In this document: positions 16,666-25,391 of the stretch, one piece after another
How the letters are laid out: each line of letters starts with the position of its first letter
Position numbering within the stretch: the stretch's first letter is position 1
Assembly: GCF_014201585.1 (NCBI RefSeq)
Contig: NZ_JACHES010000009.1
Coordinates: 1 to 64,000 of the forward strand
From: Anoxybacillus tengchongensis
GTDB lineage: Bacteria > Bacillota > Bacilli > Bacillales > Anoxybacillaceae
Reading direction: 5' to 3'
Length of the DNA: 64,000 nucleotides
Notes under the pieces: generated by a model
Told to the model about the DNA's origin: nothing
Databases searched by the model: none
What the model saw: only the letters and a program-made list of their open reading frames with translations
Made by a program: the position numbers and the translations under genes

Positions 16666-17678
16666 TGAAAGGACATCGTACGTGGGTATTTGAAAACCGT
16701 CCAGTCATCGTCGCCACTGCGACAGTCGGCGGACCGTTTGAGGCGAACGGAAACATTGCTGATGATTTTGACTTATTGCATGAAGACCTTTGGCTCGGGG
16801 AAGATTCGTACGAAAAAGCGCATAAAGTGCTATTTGAAGAAGCGTTTTTTCAGGCGATGAAAAAAGCGCGCATTGAAAAAGAACACGTGCAATTTATTAT
16901 TGCTGGCGATTTAATTAATCAAATGACGCCGTCAAGTTTTGCGGCGCGCACGCTTAGCACTCCGTATCTCGGCGTATTTGGCGCTTGTTCGACGTCGATG
17001 GAAGCACTTGCGTTAAGTGCATTTATCGTCAACTATGGTGGGGCGAAGTACATATTAACAGGTGCTGCGAGCCATAACGCTGCGGTTGAAAAGCAGTTTC
17101 GCTACCCGACCGAATACGGAGGGCAAAAGCCGCCAACCGCGCAATGGACGGTGACCGGAGCAGGCGTGGCGCTCGTCGGGAGTGAAGGGGACGGCCCGCG
17201 CATTACAGCTGCAACGATCGGTCGCGTCGTTGATATGGGGTTGACCGATCCGTTTAATATGGGCGGAGCGATGGCGCCAGCGGCAGTCGATACGATTGAA
17301 GCCCATTTACGCGATATGCAAATGGATGCGTCGTATTACGATGTAATTGTGACAGGCGATTTAGGAAAAATCGGACGCACCGTCTCGCTTGATTTACTAC
17401 GAAAAAACGGGATGGAGCTAGAAGAGGAGAGGTATCAAGATTGCGGATTAATTATTTACCGCGAGGGGCAGCCGGTGTTGTCGGGAGGAAGCGGGGCAGG
17501 ATGTTCGGCGACCGTTGTATACGGACATTTGTTGAATCGGATGAAGCGTGGGGAAATCAAACGCATGCTCGTCGTCGCGACAGGGGCGCTTTTATCGCCG
17601 CTGACGTTTCAACAAGGCGAAACGATTCCGTGCATCGCGCATGCGGTAGCGATTGAGTATGGAGGCGATCATTTATGA
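16662..17678 (+). CDS. spoVAD: Stage V sporulation protein AD
   Basis: A 338-residue thiolase-fold protein that binds dipicolinic acid. Typical segments are VGGPFEANG, the [12 protein letters not shown] segment containing the pseudo-active Cys, and [16 protein letters not shown]. The start at 16662 or 16665 follows GGGGTGG; 16662 gives an ATGA overlap with the spoVAC stop. It overlaps spoVAEb by four bases. It acts on the outer face of the spore inner membrane with SpoVAC and SpoVAEb. Confidence 0.92.
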   Translation: MMKGHRTWVFENRPVIVATATVGGPFEANGNIADDFDLLHEDLWLGEDSYEKAHKVLFEEAFFQAMKKARIEKEHVQFIIAGDLINQMTPSSFAARTLSTPYLGVFGACSTSMEALALSAFIVNYGGAKYILTGAASHNAAVEKQFRYPTEYGGQKPPTAQWTVTGAGVALVGSEGDGPRITAATIGRVVDMGLTDPFNMGGAMAPAAVDTIEAHLRDMQMDASYYDVIVTGDLGKIGRTVSLDLLRKNGMELEEERYQDCGLIIYREGQPVLSGGSGAGCSATVVYGHLLNRMKRGEIKRMLVVATGALLSPLTFQQGETIPCIAHAVAIEYGGDHL

Positions 17679-18031
17679 TGGCGATGTTTTTTTGGGCGTT
17701 TGTCGTTGGAGGGCTTATTTGTGTCATCGGACAAGTGATGTTTGATGTATTTAAACTTACACCTGCGCATACGTTAAGCGCGCTCGTCGTTGCTGGTGCG
17801 ATTTTAGACGGGTTTGGGTTGTACGAACCGCTTATCGATTTTGCCGGTGCTGGTGCAACGATTCCGATTACAAGTTTCGGCAACGCACTCGTGCATGGGG
17901 CGATGCAAGAAGCAGAAAAACACGGCATCGTCGGGGTGTTAACGGGCATGTTTGAAGTGACAAGCGCCGGCATTTCGGCAGCAATTGTGTTCGGTTTTAT
18001 CGGAGCATTATTATTCAAACCGAAAGGATAG
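17675..18031 (+). CDS. spoVAEb: Stage V sporulation protein AE(b)
   Basis: A 118-residue membrane protein homologous to SpoVAC. It has [39 protein letters not shown] and a terminal hydrophobic helix. It starts four bases inside the spoVAD gene. With SpoVAC and SpoVAD it makes the minimal SpoVA channel set of the spoVA2mob type. Confidence 0.9.
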   Translation: MMAMFFWAFVVGGLICVIGQVMFDVFKLTPAHTLSALVVAGAILDGFGLYEPLIDFAGAGATIPITSFGNALVHGAMQEAEKHGIVGVLTGMFEVTSAGISAAIVFGFIGALLFKPKG

Positions 18032-18037
18032 AGGAAC

Positions 18038-18244
18038 ATGACGATCGGTTCACAAGTAAAACAAAGTTTAGCGAACATGAAAGCGATTCATGCGACGTTA
18101 CAGCAATTAGCGCTTACTTCGACAAACGATGAGGCGCAACGTGCGTTTCATGAAGCGATGCTTGAAACGGAACAAATGATTGCGGCGCTCAAAGGGCGCA
18201 TTTCGACGCTTGAGCGCGAAGAGCCGCAATATAAGGGGATGTAG
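18038..18244 (+). CDS. DUF1657 protein, second copy in the operon
   Basis: A 68-residue DUF1657 protein (TIGSQVKQSLANMKAIHATLQQLALTS, ending EREEPQYKGM). It is clearly paralogous to the gene at 15453. It is seven bases after spoVAEb and two bases before the YetF-like gene, so it is part of the same transcript. Confidence 0.85.
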   Translation: MTIGSQVKQSLANMKAIHATLQQLALTSTNDEAQRAFHEAMLETEQMIAALKGRISTLEREEPQYKGM

Positions 18245-18246
18245 GT

Positions 18247-19104
18247 ATGCCAGCATGGTTAGAAGTTGCGATTCGCTCGATTTGTATTTTAATTGGACTG
18301 TTTGTTATTACAAAATTATTAGGGAAAAAACAGTTGTCGAAGCTATCATTTTTTGAATATATCGTCGGCATTACGATCGGGGATATTGCCGGCTCGATGT
18401 CGATGGATTTAGATATTCGGTTAACGGAAGGGATAACGAGCATTTTAATTTGGTCGCTTTTCCCTGTCGCCATTTCAATCATTTCGTTGCGAAGTAAAAA
18501 ATTTCGCGATTTCGTTGAAGGCAATTCCACCGTTTTTATTAAAAACGGAAAAATTTTAGAAGACAATTTGAAAAAAGAAAAATATACTATAGATGAATTG
18601 CTTGAACAGTTGCGGAAAAAAGATGTCTTTCGCGTCGCGGATGTCGAATTTGCGACGCTCGAAGCAAACGGCGACTTAAGCATTTTATTAAAACGTGCCA
18701 AACAGCCGCTGACGATTGGGGACATTCAACCTTACGTCCCTGAAGAAAAAGAACCGCAAACGGTCATTATGGACGGCGAAATTTTAGACGAACCGCTTGC
18801 CACAGCCCGTTTAAACCGCGGCTGGTTAAAACAGCAACTCGATCAAATGGGCGTTGCTGTCGAAAACGTCTTTTTAGCGCAAGTCGATTCGTACGGCCAA
18901 CTGACCGTCGATTTATACGACGATCGCATTCAAGTACCAGAGCCGCAACAAAAGCAACTATTGCTCGCATCGATGAAAAAAGCAGAAGCGGACTTCGAAC
19001 TATTCGCCTTGCAAACAAATGACAAAGAGGCAAAACAAATGTACGAACAACAAGCGAAACAAATGCAGCAACTTATTCAAAACTTACAGCCATTTCTTCT
19101 GTGA
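18247..19104 (+). CDS. YetF-like DUF421 membrane protein fused to DUF1657
   Basis: A 285-residue protein. Residues 1-80 hold about three membrane helices, followed by the cytosolic DUF421 domain, with SFFEYIVGITIGDIAGSMS and the motif RVADVEFATLEANGDLSILLK. Residues about 235-285 (LASMKKAEADFELFALQTNDKEAKQMYEQQAKQ, given here in two parts of one helix) match the DUF1657 pattern. This makes a natural fusion with the small proteins of the same operon. It closes the spoVA2mob-like operon; a role in spore membrane heat resistance is inferred from that element. Confidence 0.85.
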   Translation: MPAWLEVAIRSICILIGLFVITKLLGKKQLSKLSFFEYIVGITIGDIAGSMSMDLDIRLTEGITSILIWSLFPVAISIISLRSKKFRDFVEGNSTVFIKNGKILEDNLKKEKYTIDELLEQLRKKDVFRVADVEFATLEANGDLSILLKRAKQPLTIGDIQPYVPEEKEPQTVIMDGEILDEPLATARLNRGWLKQQLDQMGVAVENVFLAQVDSYGQLTVDLYDDRIQVPEPQQKQLLLASMKKAEADFELFALQTNDKEAKQMYEQQAKQMQQLIQNLQPFLL

Positions 19105-19212
19105 AAGATGAATACAACAACATGAAACATAAAAAGACGATCCCAGACTGTTATTCACGGTTGTTTGTTATATTAGACGGTGTGAAGCGTACAGGAAAAG
19201 TCGAGATGCCAT

Positions 19213-19241
19213 AAAAAGAGGCTGACATCCTTTGTCAGCCT
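19213..19241 (-). terminator. Terminator of the thioredoxin-like gene
   Basis: AGGCTGACA (19219-19227) pairs with TGTCAGCCT (19233-19241), and five T bases follow on the minus strand. The stop codon lies inside the stem. Confidence 0.8.
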
Positions 19242-19555
19242 TTTATCGTTTGCAGAAACTCCTCCACTTGTTCGCGTGTTTTGGCGTTGGCGCTATGTAA
19301 GTGGGCGATTTTTTCACCGTTTTGGAACACAAGCAAACTCGGAATGCCCATGACGTTGTATGTTTCTGCGATGTCTGGCACGTCATCGCGATTGATGTCA
19401 TACCATGTAAATTGTGGATAAGCGGCGATCACTTCGCCGATAAATTGATCCATGCGCACGCAATCGGGACACCATGTTGTAAAAAATTTCACGACAACGG
19501 GTGTGCTTGCTGCGATCGCTTGTTCAAATTGTTGTGCGTCTTGTAGTCGTTTCAT
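19235..19555 (-). CDS. Thioredoxin-like protein (YtpP type)
   Basis: A 106-residue thioredoxin-fold protein with the active site WCPDC near residues 28-32 and the cis-Pro segment GIPSLLVFQNGE. There is no signal peptide, so it acts in the cytosol. WCPDC rather than WCGPC places it with YtpP-like proteins, some of which handle bacillithiol- or CoA-modified proteins. AGGACGTG precedes the ATG. Confidence 0.85.
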   Translation of the reverse strand: MKRLQDAQQFEQAIAASTPVVVKFFTTWCPDCVRMDQFIGEVIAAYPQFTWYDINRDDVPDIAETYNVMGIPSLLVFQNGEKIAHLHSANAKTREQVEEFLQTIKG

Positions 19556-19643
19556 GTTGACACGTCCTTTCTTTTTATTTCGCCTTTTATTTTAGCACAT
19601 ATTGACGTTTGTTACGTATGAAAAAGCAAAGGGGGGGGAGATG

Positions 19644-19877
19644 ATGAATCGGTTGGAAAAAGAACTGCAATCGTATACGCGCAACAAACACGCAAAGCAC
19701 GATGCGCTCATGAACGCGTTTGACACGTGGGGAAAAGAAGTAGAAGCGACGTTAAAAAATCTCGAAAACATAAACGGTAAGCTATTTCAACAATTTGAAG
19801 CAAACATGAGCGATGCTGAAGCGTTTTTTGCGAAAAAAGAAAAGCAGTTCGCGCGGATGTTTCAGCATTTTTTATAA
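19644..19877 (+). CDS. Small helical protein of unknown function
   Basis: A 77-residue charged, probably coiled-coil protein (MNRLEKELQSYTRNKHAKHDALMN, with LKNLENINGKLFQQFEANM). A GGGGGGGAG ribosome site lies directly upstream. ATGs at 19641 and 19644 are both possible, and 19644 has the better spacing. Gene neighbours are sporulation genes; no family is recognised. Confidence 0.6.
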   Translation: MNRLEKELQSYTRNKHAKHDALMNAFDTWGKEVEATLKNLENINGKLFQQFEANMSDAEAFFAKKEKQFARMFQHFL

Positions 19878-19885
19878 GTGCCCAT

Positions 19886-19912
19886 ACCAAATTCATTTCG
19901 ATGCATATGATG
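19886..19912 (+). promoter_or_regulatory. SigK-like promoter of yjcZ
   Basis: AC at 19886-19887 and CATATGATG at 19904-19912 are separated by 16 bases. The -10 differs from CATAnnnTA only at the last base. It lies 31 bases before the yjcZ start. Confidence 0.5.
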
Positions 19913-19943
19913 TAAGCGACAACGTTCAAGGAGGTGGAGTCTC

Positions 19944-20072
19944 ATGGGCTTCGGATATTGCGGATATGGTTACGGTGGCTACGGCTACGGCGGCGGATAC
20001 GGTTCAACATTCGTGTTGATCGTCGTATTGTTCATCTTATTAATTATCGTTGGTGCAGCGTTCGTTCACTAA
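19944..20072 (+). CDS. yjcZ: YjcZ family sporulation protein
   Basis: A 42-residue protein: a Gly/Tyr-rich head ([20 protein letters not shown]) followed by one membrane helix ([19 protein letters not shown]) and a terminal His. This is the classic YjcZ/SscA layout of tiny spore assembly proteins. AGGAGGTGGAG is a very strong ribosome site. A SigK-like promoter precedes it and a strong terminator follows. Confidence 0.85.
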   Translation: MGFGYCGYGYGGYGYGGGYGSTFVLIVVLFILLIIVGAAFVH

Positions 20073-20079
20073 GAAGAGG

Positions 20080-20115
20080 CGTTCCAAAGGGCATACCTTT
20101 GGAACGTTTTTTTTT
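20080..20115 (+). terminator. Terminator after yjcZ
   Basis: CGTTCCAAAGG (20080-20090) and CCTTTGGAACG (20096-20106) form an 11-bp stem followed by nine T bases. Confidence 0.85.
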
Positions 20116-20130
20116 GTTTTTCATATGCTG
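20104..20130 (+). promoter_or_regulatory. SigK-like promoter of spoVIF
   Basis: AC at 20104-20105, 16 bases, then CATATGCTG at 20122-20130. The -10 has one mismatch to CATAnnnTA. The -35 overlaps the yjcZ terminator stem. Confidence 0.4.
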
Positions 20131-20159
20131 AAAAAGAAAAGCGAAGGAGGCGGAGAAAG

Positions 20160-20414
20160 ATGGATCAACATTTTTTTAAAAACATCGAAAAGAAAACGGG
20201 CGTCAATATGCAAGATATTTTTGCTCTTGCGAATTCTTTACAACATGCGAACTTTAAAGACGAAAAAACGGTGCGTGGCATCGTTAAACGCGTCGCTCAA
20301 ATTGCGAATCGCAACGTGCCGAAAGAGTTAGAAGATAAAATTGTGCAGTCGATCGTCAATAACGGAAAACAAATTGATTTCAATACGATTGCGAATATGA
20401 TGAATAAAAAATAA
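20160..20414 (+). CDS. spoVIF: Stage VI sporulation protein F
   Basis: An 84-residue soluble protein matching SpoVIF (YjcC), needed for proper coat assembly and GerE activity in B. subtilis. The family pattern is visible in MDQHFFKNIEKKTGVNMQDI, FALANSLQHANFKDEKTVR and the ending ANMMNKK. GAAGGAGGCGGAG is the ribosome site. Its place just before yjcD is the same as in B. subtilis. Confidence 0.9.
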   Translation: MDQHFFKNIEKKTGVNMQDIFALANSLQHANFKDEKTVRGIVKRVAQIANRNVPKELEDKIVQSIVNNGKQIDFNTIANMMNKK

Positions 20415-20416
20415 TG

Positions 20417-20453
20417 AAAAAGCGAAAAGTCTTAGACGAGGCTTTTCGCTTTT
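20417..20453. terminator. Bidirectional terminator between spoVIF and yjcD
   Basis: AAAAGCGAAAAG and CTTTTCGCTTTT form a 12-bp stem with A and T runs on the two sides. It can serve both convergent genes and contains the yjcD stop codon. Confidence 0.7.
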
Positions 20454-22555
20454 GTTTCAAGGAGAGGGAGCAAGCGCGAGGCGTTTGCTTTTTTTAATCG
20501 GCGCATGGACGGAACGGAAATAAAAAGCCGTTCTTTTGCGCGAGTGATTGCGACGTAAAGAAGGCGGCGTTCCTCTTCAAGCGGGTCGACATCACCGTTT
20601 CGGTACGCCTCAAGCGCATAGTCGTGCGGCAATAGTCCGTCGACTGCCCCAATAATATAGACGATCGGAAACTCTAACCCTTTGGAACGGTGAATGGTCA
20701 TGAGTTGAATGCCGTCATCGCACGTTGTGTTGGCGTACGCTTTGACGCGCTCAACGTGAGAAAGAAACGCCTGGATCGTTTTGAATTTTCGGGCAACGAC
20801 TTTGACATCGCGCACATCATCGGATCCTTTTTCCATCGCATTTCCTTCGTTGCCGCGCTTTTTTAAAAAGTCACCAAAGCCCATGTCTTTTTCAATGAAG
20901 TCAATGGCGTCGATTGGTTTCATGTTTTTCACTTTCGCAAAAAGCGGAACGATCGTGCGTAATTTTTGTTGTTGAAACGGTTGAATGCCGTCGAGTTTAG
21001 CGAGCGCTTCAACGAGCGAACAATCTTGTAAAATCGAGATCGCTTTTAAGTCGTTTATGACCGTCTGCTTCAAAAACAATACGGCTGCGACATCCGCAAG
21101 TGCTTGTTCATCGTTTGGATCGATCGCAAGTTGAAAAAAGCTTAATATATAGCGTACGATGCGCCGGTTGTAAAACGAGTCGCCGTCTGTTGTGACAGGA
21201 AAGCGAAGTTGCGAAAGCCGTTCAAACATCGCGCGCGCGGATGCGTTCGTTCGGCATAAAATGGCGATATCGCTCGGTTTGACGCCTTGTTTCAATCGCT
21301 CTTCAATGTCGCAGGCAATCATCGTTGCTTCTTCTTCTTCATCGTACGGAAAGAAAAACGTCGGACAATGCATGCTGTCGGTTTGAGCGTTCATTTGTTT
21401 TGGAATGCGCGTGCGACTTTTCGAAATGATGCGGTTGGCGAGCGAGACGATCGGATGCGATGAGCGATAATTTTCCGTCAGCTTGACGATTTTCGTATTC
21501 GGAAAATCTTTTTGAAATTGGTCAATGAATGATGGATCGGAGCCGCGAAACGCATAAATGGCTTGGTCGTCATCGCCAACGGCGCAAATGTGATGCGTAT
21601 GGGATGCAAGCAGTTTCATCGTTTCGTATTGTACATGATTAATGTCTTGAAATTCGTCGATAAGAAAATAGTGAAACCGTTCGTGATATTGTCGTAATCG
21701 TTTTTCATCCGTCCGCAACATGTCATAGCACGCATATAACATATCATCAAAATCAAATACATCGAGTTGCCGTTTTCGCTCTTCATATTGCACATACAAT
21801 TGCACAACACGCTCGTCCCATTCATTTTCGATCACGATGTCATGAAGGGGGGTGAGCGTATTTTTCCAATATGAAATGCGTTGCATCGCTTCATCGTACG
21901 GAAAATCGCGTTCATCAATGCCGATGTCGCGCCCGATTTCTTTCATCATCTTCTCTTTTTGCCAGTCGCGAATGAGCCGCTCATGACGCCAACGGAACGG
22001 ATCGGCATGTTGTAACATGCGATAAAATAAGCTATGAAACGTGCCGATTGTCGGTAGTCCCGCAAGGTTGTACGACTGAAGTCTTTCGGCTAACTCTTTC
22101 GCCGCTTTTGTCGTAAAGGTGACGATCATGATGTTTGTCGCTTTAATATGATGAGTGGTGATCATGGCTGCGGCGCGCGCCGTTAACGTGCGCGTTTTCC
22201 CGCTTCCAGCACCTGCTAGAACGAGAAGCGGTCCATCGACGTGGCGCACCGCTTCGTATTGGTCGGCATCGAGCGAAACGTCGCATACGATCGTTTGTTT
22301 TTTTTCTTTCGTTTGAAATGGCTCAGTTGGTCGGATCGAGATGATGTGCGCTTGTTTTCGTTCTTCTTTTATGCAAGGGTGAGAAACATGATAAAAGTGC
22401 GGGGCATGTTCAATCGCTAAATGAAAGCGAACGATTCCACCGCACATCGGGCACGTCCATTTATTCCGTAAACTTTGTTCGTAAACGAGCTCATATTTTT
22501 CTCGTGGTAACGTATGAATGTCAAATAATTTGCCGTTATATCGTGCTTTGTTCAT
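20432..22555 (-). CDS. yjcD: UvrD/Rep-family DNA helicase YjcD
   Basis: A 707-residue superfamily 1A helicase. Walker A AGAGSGKT lies at residues 114-121; Walker B appears as FLIDEFQDIN, and HRSKGLEFPIVYI and VAITRAKERLF are late motifs. An unusual N-terminal extension of about 80 residues carries a CPMCGG pair and several His residues (HLAIEHAPHFYHVSH), likely a zinc-binding module of the YjcD type. It is distinct from PcrA. AAAGGAG precedes the ATG. A DNA repair or recombination role is inferred from the family. Confidence 0.9.
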   Translation of the reverse strand: MNKARYNGKLFDIHTLPREKYELVYEQSLRNKWTCPMCGGIVRFHLAIEHAPHFYHVSHPCIKEERKQAHIISIRPTEPFQTKEKKQTIVCDVSLDADQYEAVRHVDGPLLVLAGAGSGKTRTLTARAAAMITTHHIKATNIMIVTFTTKAAKELAERLQSYNLAGLPTIGTFHSLFYRMLQHADPFRWRHERLIRDWQKEKMMKEIGRDIGIDERDFPYDEAMQRISYWKNTLTPLHDIVIENEWDERVVQLYVQYEERKRQLDVFDFDDMLYACYDMLRTDEKRLRQYHERFHYFLIDEFQDINHVQYETMKLLASHTHHICAVGDDDQAIYAFRGSDPSFIDQFQKDFPNTKIVKLTENYRSSHPIVSLANRIISKSRTRIPKQMNAQTDSMHCPTFFFPYDEEEEATMIACDIEERLKQGVKPSDIAILCRTNASARAMFERLSQLRFPVTTDGDSFYNRRIVRYILSFFQLAIDPNDEQALADVAAVLFLKQTVINDLKAISILQDCSLVEALAKLDGIQPFQQQKLRTIVPLFAKVKNMKPIDAIDFIEKDMGFGDFLKKRGNEGNAMEKGSDDVRDVKVVARKFKTIQAFLSHVERVKAYANTTCDDGIQLMTIHRSKGLEFPIVYIIGAVDGLLPHDYALEAYRNGDVDPLEEERRLLYVAITRAKERLFISVPSMRRLKKANASRLLPLLETKAKSLV

Positions 22556-22581
22556 CGGTCAAACTCCTTTGTTTCACGTCA

Positions 22582-22608
22582 ACGTCTATGTTAACAGATC
22601 ATACAATA
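22582..22608 (+). promoter_or_regulatory. SigK-type promoter of a tiny basic peptide gene
   Basis: AC at 22582-22583, exactly 16 bases, then CATACAATA at 22600-22608, a full match to the SigK consensus. It lies about 55 bases before the ATG at 22664. Confidence 0.65.
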
Positions 22609-22663
22609 AGAGAAAAGGAGTTTTTCATTGGCGAGCGAATATATAAACAAAGGAGGCGAGCAT

Positions 22664-22801
22664 ATGCACATTCCACCGATTCGGCCAAACCCGCTTCACG
22701 TTCCGCGTATAACGAGCTCACAACGAGCAACAAACGAGAAAAAACAACAAACGCCACAAAAGAAAAAACGACCTCAAGATCGTTCGTTGAAAAAACGTTA
22801 A
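22664..22801 (+). CDS. Tiny Pro-rich basic peptide, probably late sporulation
   Basis: A 45-residue ORF with the strong ribosome site AAAGGAGGCGAG. The first half is Pro-rich (MHIPPIRPNPLHVPRI) and the second half Lys/Gln/Arg-rich, ending RSLKKR. A good SigK promoter lies upstream, so expression in the late mother cell is likely. Its 3' end overlaps the convergent DUF421 gene by four bases. No family recognised. Confidence 0.6.
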   Translation: MHIPPIRPNPLHVPRITSSQRATNEKKQQTPQKKKRPQDRSLKKR

Positions 22802-23475
22802 TATGCTTGTACATGCATTCCTTTTCCATCTTGCCATTCAGCGTATAAAATGTCTGTATAGTTTTCAAAGCCAGCGTGGCGAATATGTTTTTTTAACCAT
22901 TGTTCGTCCCAACCGTTTTCGCGTAAATTGTCCCAAACGACTTCCCCATCGATAATGACCGTCACAGGCAATACGGCTTCAGATGCAGAAAAGTTGTGAT
23001 CTTGGCGCGTCGGTTGTTCGTATGGGGATTTTTTCATGACGCTCACCGTTCCGTCTGTTTCTAAAATGGCATATTCGACTTCGCGAACGGAAAAGACGTT
23101 GCGAGCGCGGAGTAAATGTTGTAGTTGGTTTAAATCGAGCTTCGTTTGTTTTAACGCTTCATATAAAATTTTCCCTTTTGAAATGACGATGACCGGTTTT
23201 CCTTCCAACAATTCGCGCAGTTCTTTTTTCTTTTGCGTAATCATTTCTGTTGCGTAAATTAACAGTCCCCAAAGTGCAATCGCAAATAACACTTTAGACA
23301 GCCCAACGTCGGCATCATATAGCCCATTGCCGACAAGCTCTCCGAGAACGAGGGCAGAAATAAAATCAAACGGTGTAATTTGCGTAATTTGTGTTCGGCC
23401 GAGTATTTTCGCCATAATAAATAAAGCGATATAACCGATAACTAATTCGATCGCAATTTGTCCGAATTCGCTCAT
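22798..23475 (-). CDS. DUF421 (YetF-family) membrane protein
   Basis: A 225-residue protein with three N-terminal membrane helices (starting IAIELVIGYIALFIMAKILGR, trimmed here) and the cytosolic DUF421 domain, with TPFDFISALVLGELVGNGL and FSVREVEYAILETDGTVSV. It is paralogous to the protein at 18247 but lacks the DUF1657 tail. The family is linked to spore or envelope functions, but its biochemistry is unknown. It stands between yjcD and yjcF. Confidence 0.82.
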   Translation of the reverse strand: MSEFGQIAIELVIGYIALFIMAKILGRTQITQITPFDFISALVLGELVGNGLYDADVGLSKVLFAIALWGLLIYATEMITQKKKELRELLEGKPVIVISKGKILYEALKQTKLDLNQLQHLLRARNVFSVREVEYAILETDGTVSVMKKSPYEQPTRQDHNFSASEAVLPVTVIIDGEVVWDNLRENGWDEQWLKKHIRHAGFENYTDILYAEWQDGKGMHVQAY

Positions 23476-23530
23476 AACGATATCCTTTCCTTTGTCGCTT
23501 ATTTTGTTAGTATGCCAAGCGAAAAAGAAA

Positions 23531-23555
23531 ACATGCGACCGTTATGATCGCATGT
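23531..23555 (-). terminator. Terminator after yjcF
   Basis: ACATGCGA (23531-23538) pairs with TCGCATGT (23548-23555), followed by a T-rich run on the minus strand. It contains the yjcF stop codon. Confidence 0.65.
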
Positions 23556-23973
23556 CGATTGTTTTGATCATCGTCACATGTGGAATGCCTGCGTCAAGAA
23601 AGACGTCGGATACCGTTTCATAGCCGAGCTGTTTGTAAAACGGTTCAGCATGTGTTTGAGCGTTTAGTTTTACTTTTGAGACGTGCTGTTTGGCGTATTG
23701 TTCAATCGCTTCCATGATGCGCTTGCCGATGCCACGTCCGCGATAAGCTGGAAGGACGCAAATGCGTTCGACTTTACCGATGCCGTCGATCGTTCGGAAG
23801 CGCCCTGCCGCAATCGGTTTGTCGTTATCGTATATGACGAAATGAACGGACTGTTGTTCGAATACGTCAATTTCTTCTTCTTCTGATACGCCTTGTTCGT
23901 CAATAAAGACAGCGCGACGGACGGAAAGGGCATCGTGCCAAAGCGCTTCATCTTGCCCGAATTTTACGTCCAT
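23542..23973 (-). CDS. yjcF: GNAT-family N-acetyltransferase YjcF
   Basis: A 143-residue acetyltransferase. The acetyl-CoA motif VERICVLPAYRGRGIGKRIM is clear, as is the late PFYKQLGYE segment. The start at 23973 is chosen from GGAAAGGAA upstream; the open frame continues into yjcG without a ribosome site. It is four bases after yjcG and forms the yjcH-yjcG-yjcF series on one strand. The substrate is unknown. Confidence 0.87.
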   Translation of the reverse strand: MDVKFGQDEALWHDALSVRRAVFIDEQGVSEEEEIDVFEQQSVHFVIYDNDKPIAAGRFRTIDGIGKVERICVLPAYRGRGIGKRIMEAIEQYAKQHVSKVKLNAQTHAEPFYKQLGYETVSDVFLDAGIPHVTMIKTIDMRS

Positions 23974-23977
23974 ATGA

Positions 23978-24490
23978 TTATTCCTTTCCGAGATGAAATG
24001 TTTCATATGCGGACCATGATCCGTTTTCAAGCTGATATAACAGATGGAAGCGATCGACTTGTTCTTCAAAATGGACAGATTGCATCTTGAACCGTCCGAA
24101 TACGTCCGAATATTCGTCGTTTGACAAATCACGTGCGATCGTAATGTGCGGTACGAACGCATAGTCTGTTTGTTCGACGAACGGTGGACGATGTAATTTT
24201 TCATGTAGTGTCACGAGTGGCTCTGTTTTTTCTACTTTTAAATAAATGACGTTGTTGACTGGATAAAACGAGCTAAATTTCGTGACACGCAACAAAAACG
24301 GTTCCGTTTCGCGCGCGACGTTGCGCAGTTGTTGGACGAGTTCCTCCAGCTTGTCTTCTTCCACATCAAACGCATATTTTAACGTGATGTGCGGTGGGAT
24401 TAAAGCGTAATGAGAGTCATACCGTTTGCGATACGCATTTGCAAAATCTTGAATTTTTTTTGATGGAAAAATCGCGATACCACACTTCAT
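23978..24490 (-). CDS. yjcG: 2H phosphoesterase family protein YjcG
   Basis: A 170-residue member of the 2'-5' RNA ligase/2H phosphoesterase superfamily. Two His-x-Thr motifs are intact: PPHITLKY near residue 38 and VPHITIAR near residue 119. Such enzymes act on 2',3'-cyclic or related phosphodiesters, but the YjcG substrate is not established. The start at 24490 follows AGGAGG. Confidence 0.88.
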   Translation of the reverse strand: MKCGIAIFPSKKIQDFANAYRKRYDSHYALIPPHITLKYAFDVEEDKLEELVQQLRNVARETEPFLLRVTKFSSFYPVNNVIYLKVEKTEPLVTLHEKLHRPPFVEQTDYAFVPHITIARDLSNDEYSDVFGRFKMQSVHFEEQVDRFHLLYQLENGSWSAYETFHLGKE

Positions 24491-24548
24491 GCGATTTCCT
24501 CCTTTCACATTATATCTATATATTATAACAAATTTTCGGAAAATAAGG

Positions 24549-25241
24549 TTACATTTCAATAACTTTTTTTAGTCCAATTGGTAAATCTGGCTGCCAGTAT
24601 GTCCATGAATGATCGCCGTCAAACTCGTGATAATGATAGCGAACTTGTTTTGCTTGAAGGACGTGAGATAGCGCGCGATTTGGTTCAATAAAGTTACGGA
24701 CAGCTCCGTCTGTCGTTTTCACTTCTGTCTCATGTATGCCGATGGAATGATACAGCGCAAGCAAATGCCAATCCGTAAATGATTGGACATGCGCCATGAC
24801 ATCGTCGTTAACGTATGGCGACTGCATGACGACTTTTCCGAACGTATGCGGATATGTCATCGCGGTAAGTAGCGAAACGGTTCCGGCGAGCGAATCGCCG
24901 ACGAGTATGCGGCTTGAGCCTATGTGATATGTCGAAAACTTTTCGTCGACAAGCGGCACAAGCTCGTTTGCTAGAAAGCGCATGTACGCCTCTCGTTTTT
25001 TTCCGTTCGGGTGGTATTTTTCATAGCGATCGAATACATCGCGATACGGCACGCCGATGACGACAGCGCGCACGCCAAGCTCGTCGATGACGCGTCCGAT
25101 TTTTCCAAACATAAAATAATCTTGTCCGTCTTGTGCAATGATGACGAGATGTTTATAAAGCGGTGTGACAGGTTTTGAACAATACACACGCAACGATAGT
25201 TCCTCGTCTAAATGTTGGCTGTGAAGTTTTAACTCTTGCAT
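24549..25241 (-). CDS. yjcH: Putative esterase YjcH (esterase D family)
   Basis: A 230-residue alpha/beta hydrolase. The nucleophile Ser117 lies in GDSLAG and a likely catalytic His in [10 protein letters not shown]. The N-terminal [12 protein letters not shown] segment fits the esterase D/enterochelin esterase group. There is no signal peptide. Conserved linkage with yjcG and yjcF as in B. subtilis suggests a shared but unknown pathway. Confidence 0.85.
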   Translation of the reverse strand: MQELKLHSQHLDEELSLRVYCSKPVTPLYKHLVIIAQDGQDYFMFGKIGRVIDELGVRAVVIGVPYRDVFDRYEKYHPNGKKREAYMRFLANELVPLVDEKFSTYHIGSSRILVGDSLAGTVSLLTAMTYPHTFGKVVMQSPYVNDDVMAHVQSFTDWHLLALYHSIGIHETEVKTTDGAVRNFIEPNRALSHVLQAKQVRYHYHEFDGDHSWTYWQPDLPIGLKKVIEM

Positions 25242-25357
25242 GTTCTCCCATCCTTATATATGTCTTTTTCGAGGCGAAGGACTGTCGGTCTGATACCCTC
25301 CGCTTTCGACGTTGTTCTTTCTTATCGTACCACATTTCTGCATTTTTTGTCGTTGCG

Positions 25358-25366
25358 TGATATAAT
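25358..25366 (+). promoter_or_regulatory. Extended -10 promoter of the pgpA-like gene
   Basis: TGA followed by TATAAT at 25361-25366 is an extended -10, about 25 bases before the ATG at 25392. The -35 region is weak. Confidence 0.45.
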
Positions 25367-25391
25367 GAGAGAACGAGAGGGGGAATAGCAC

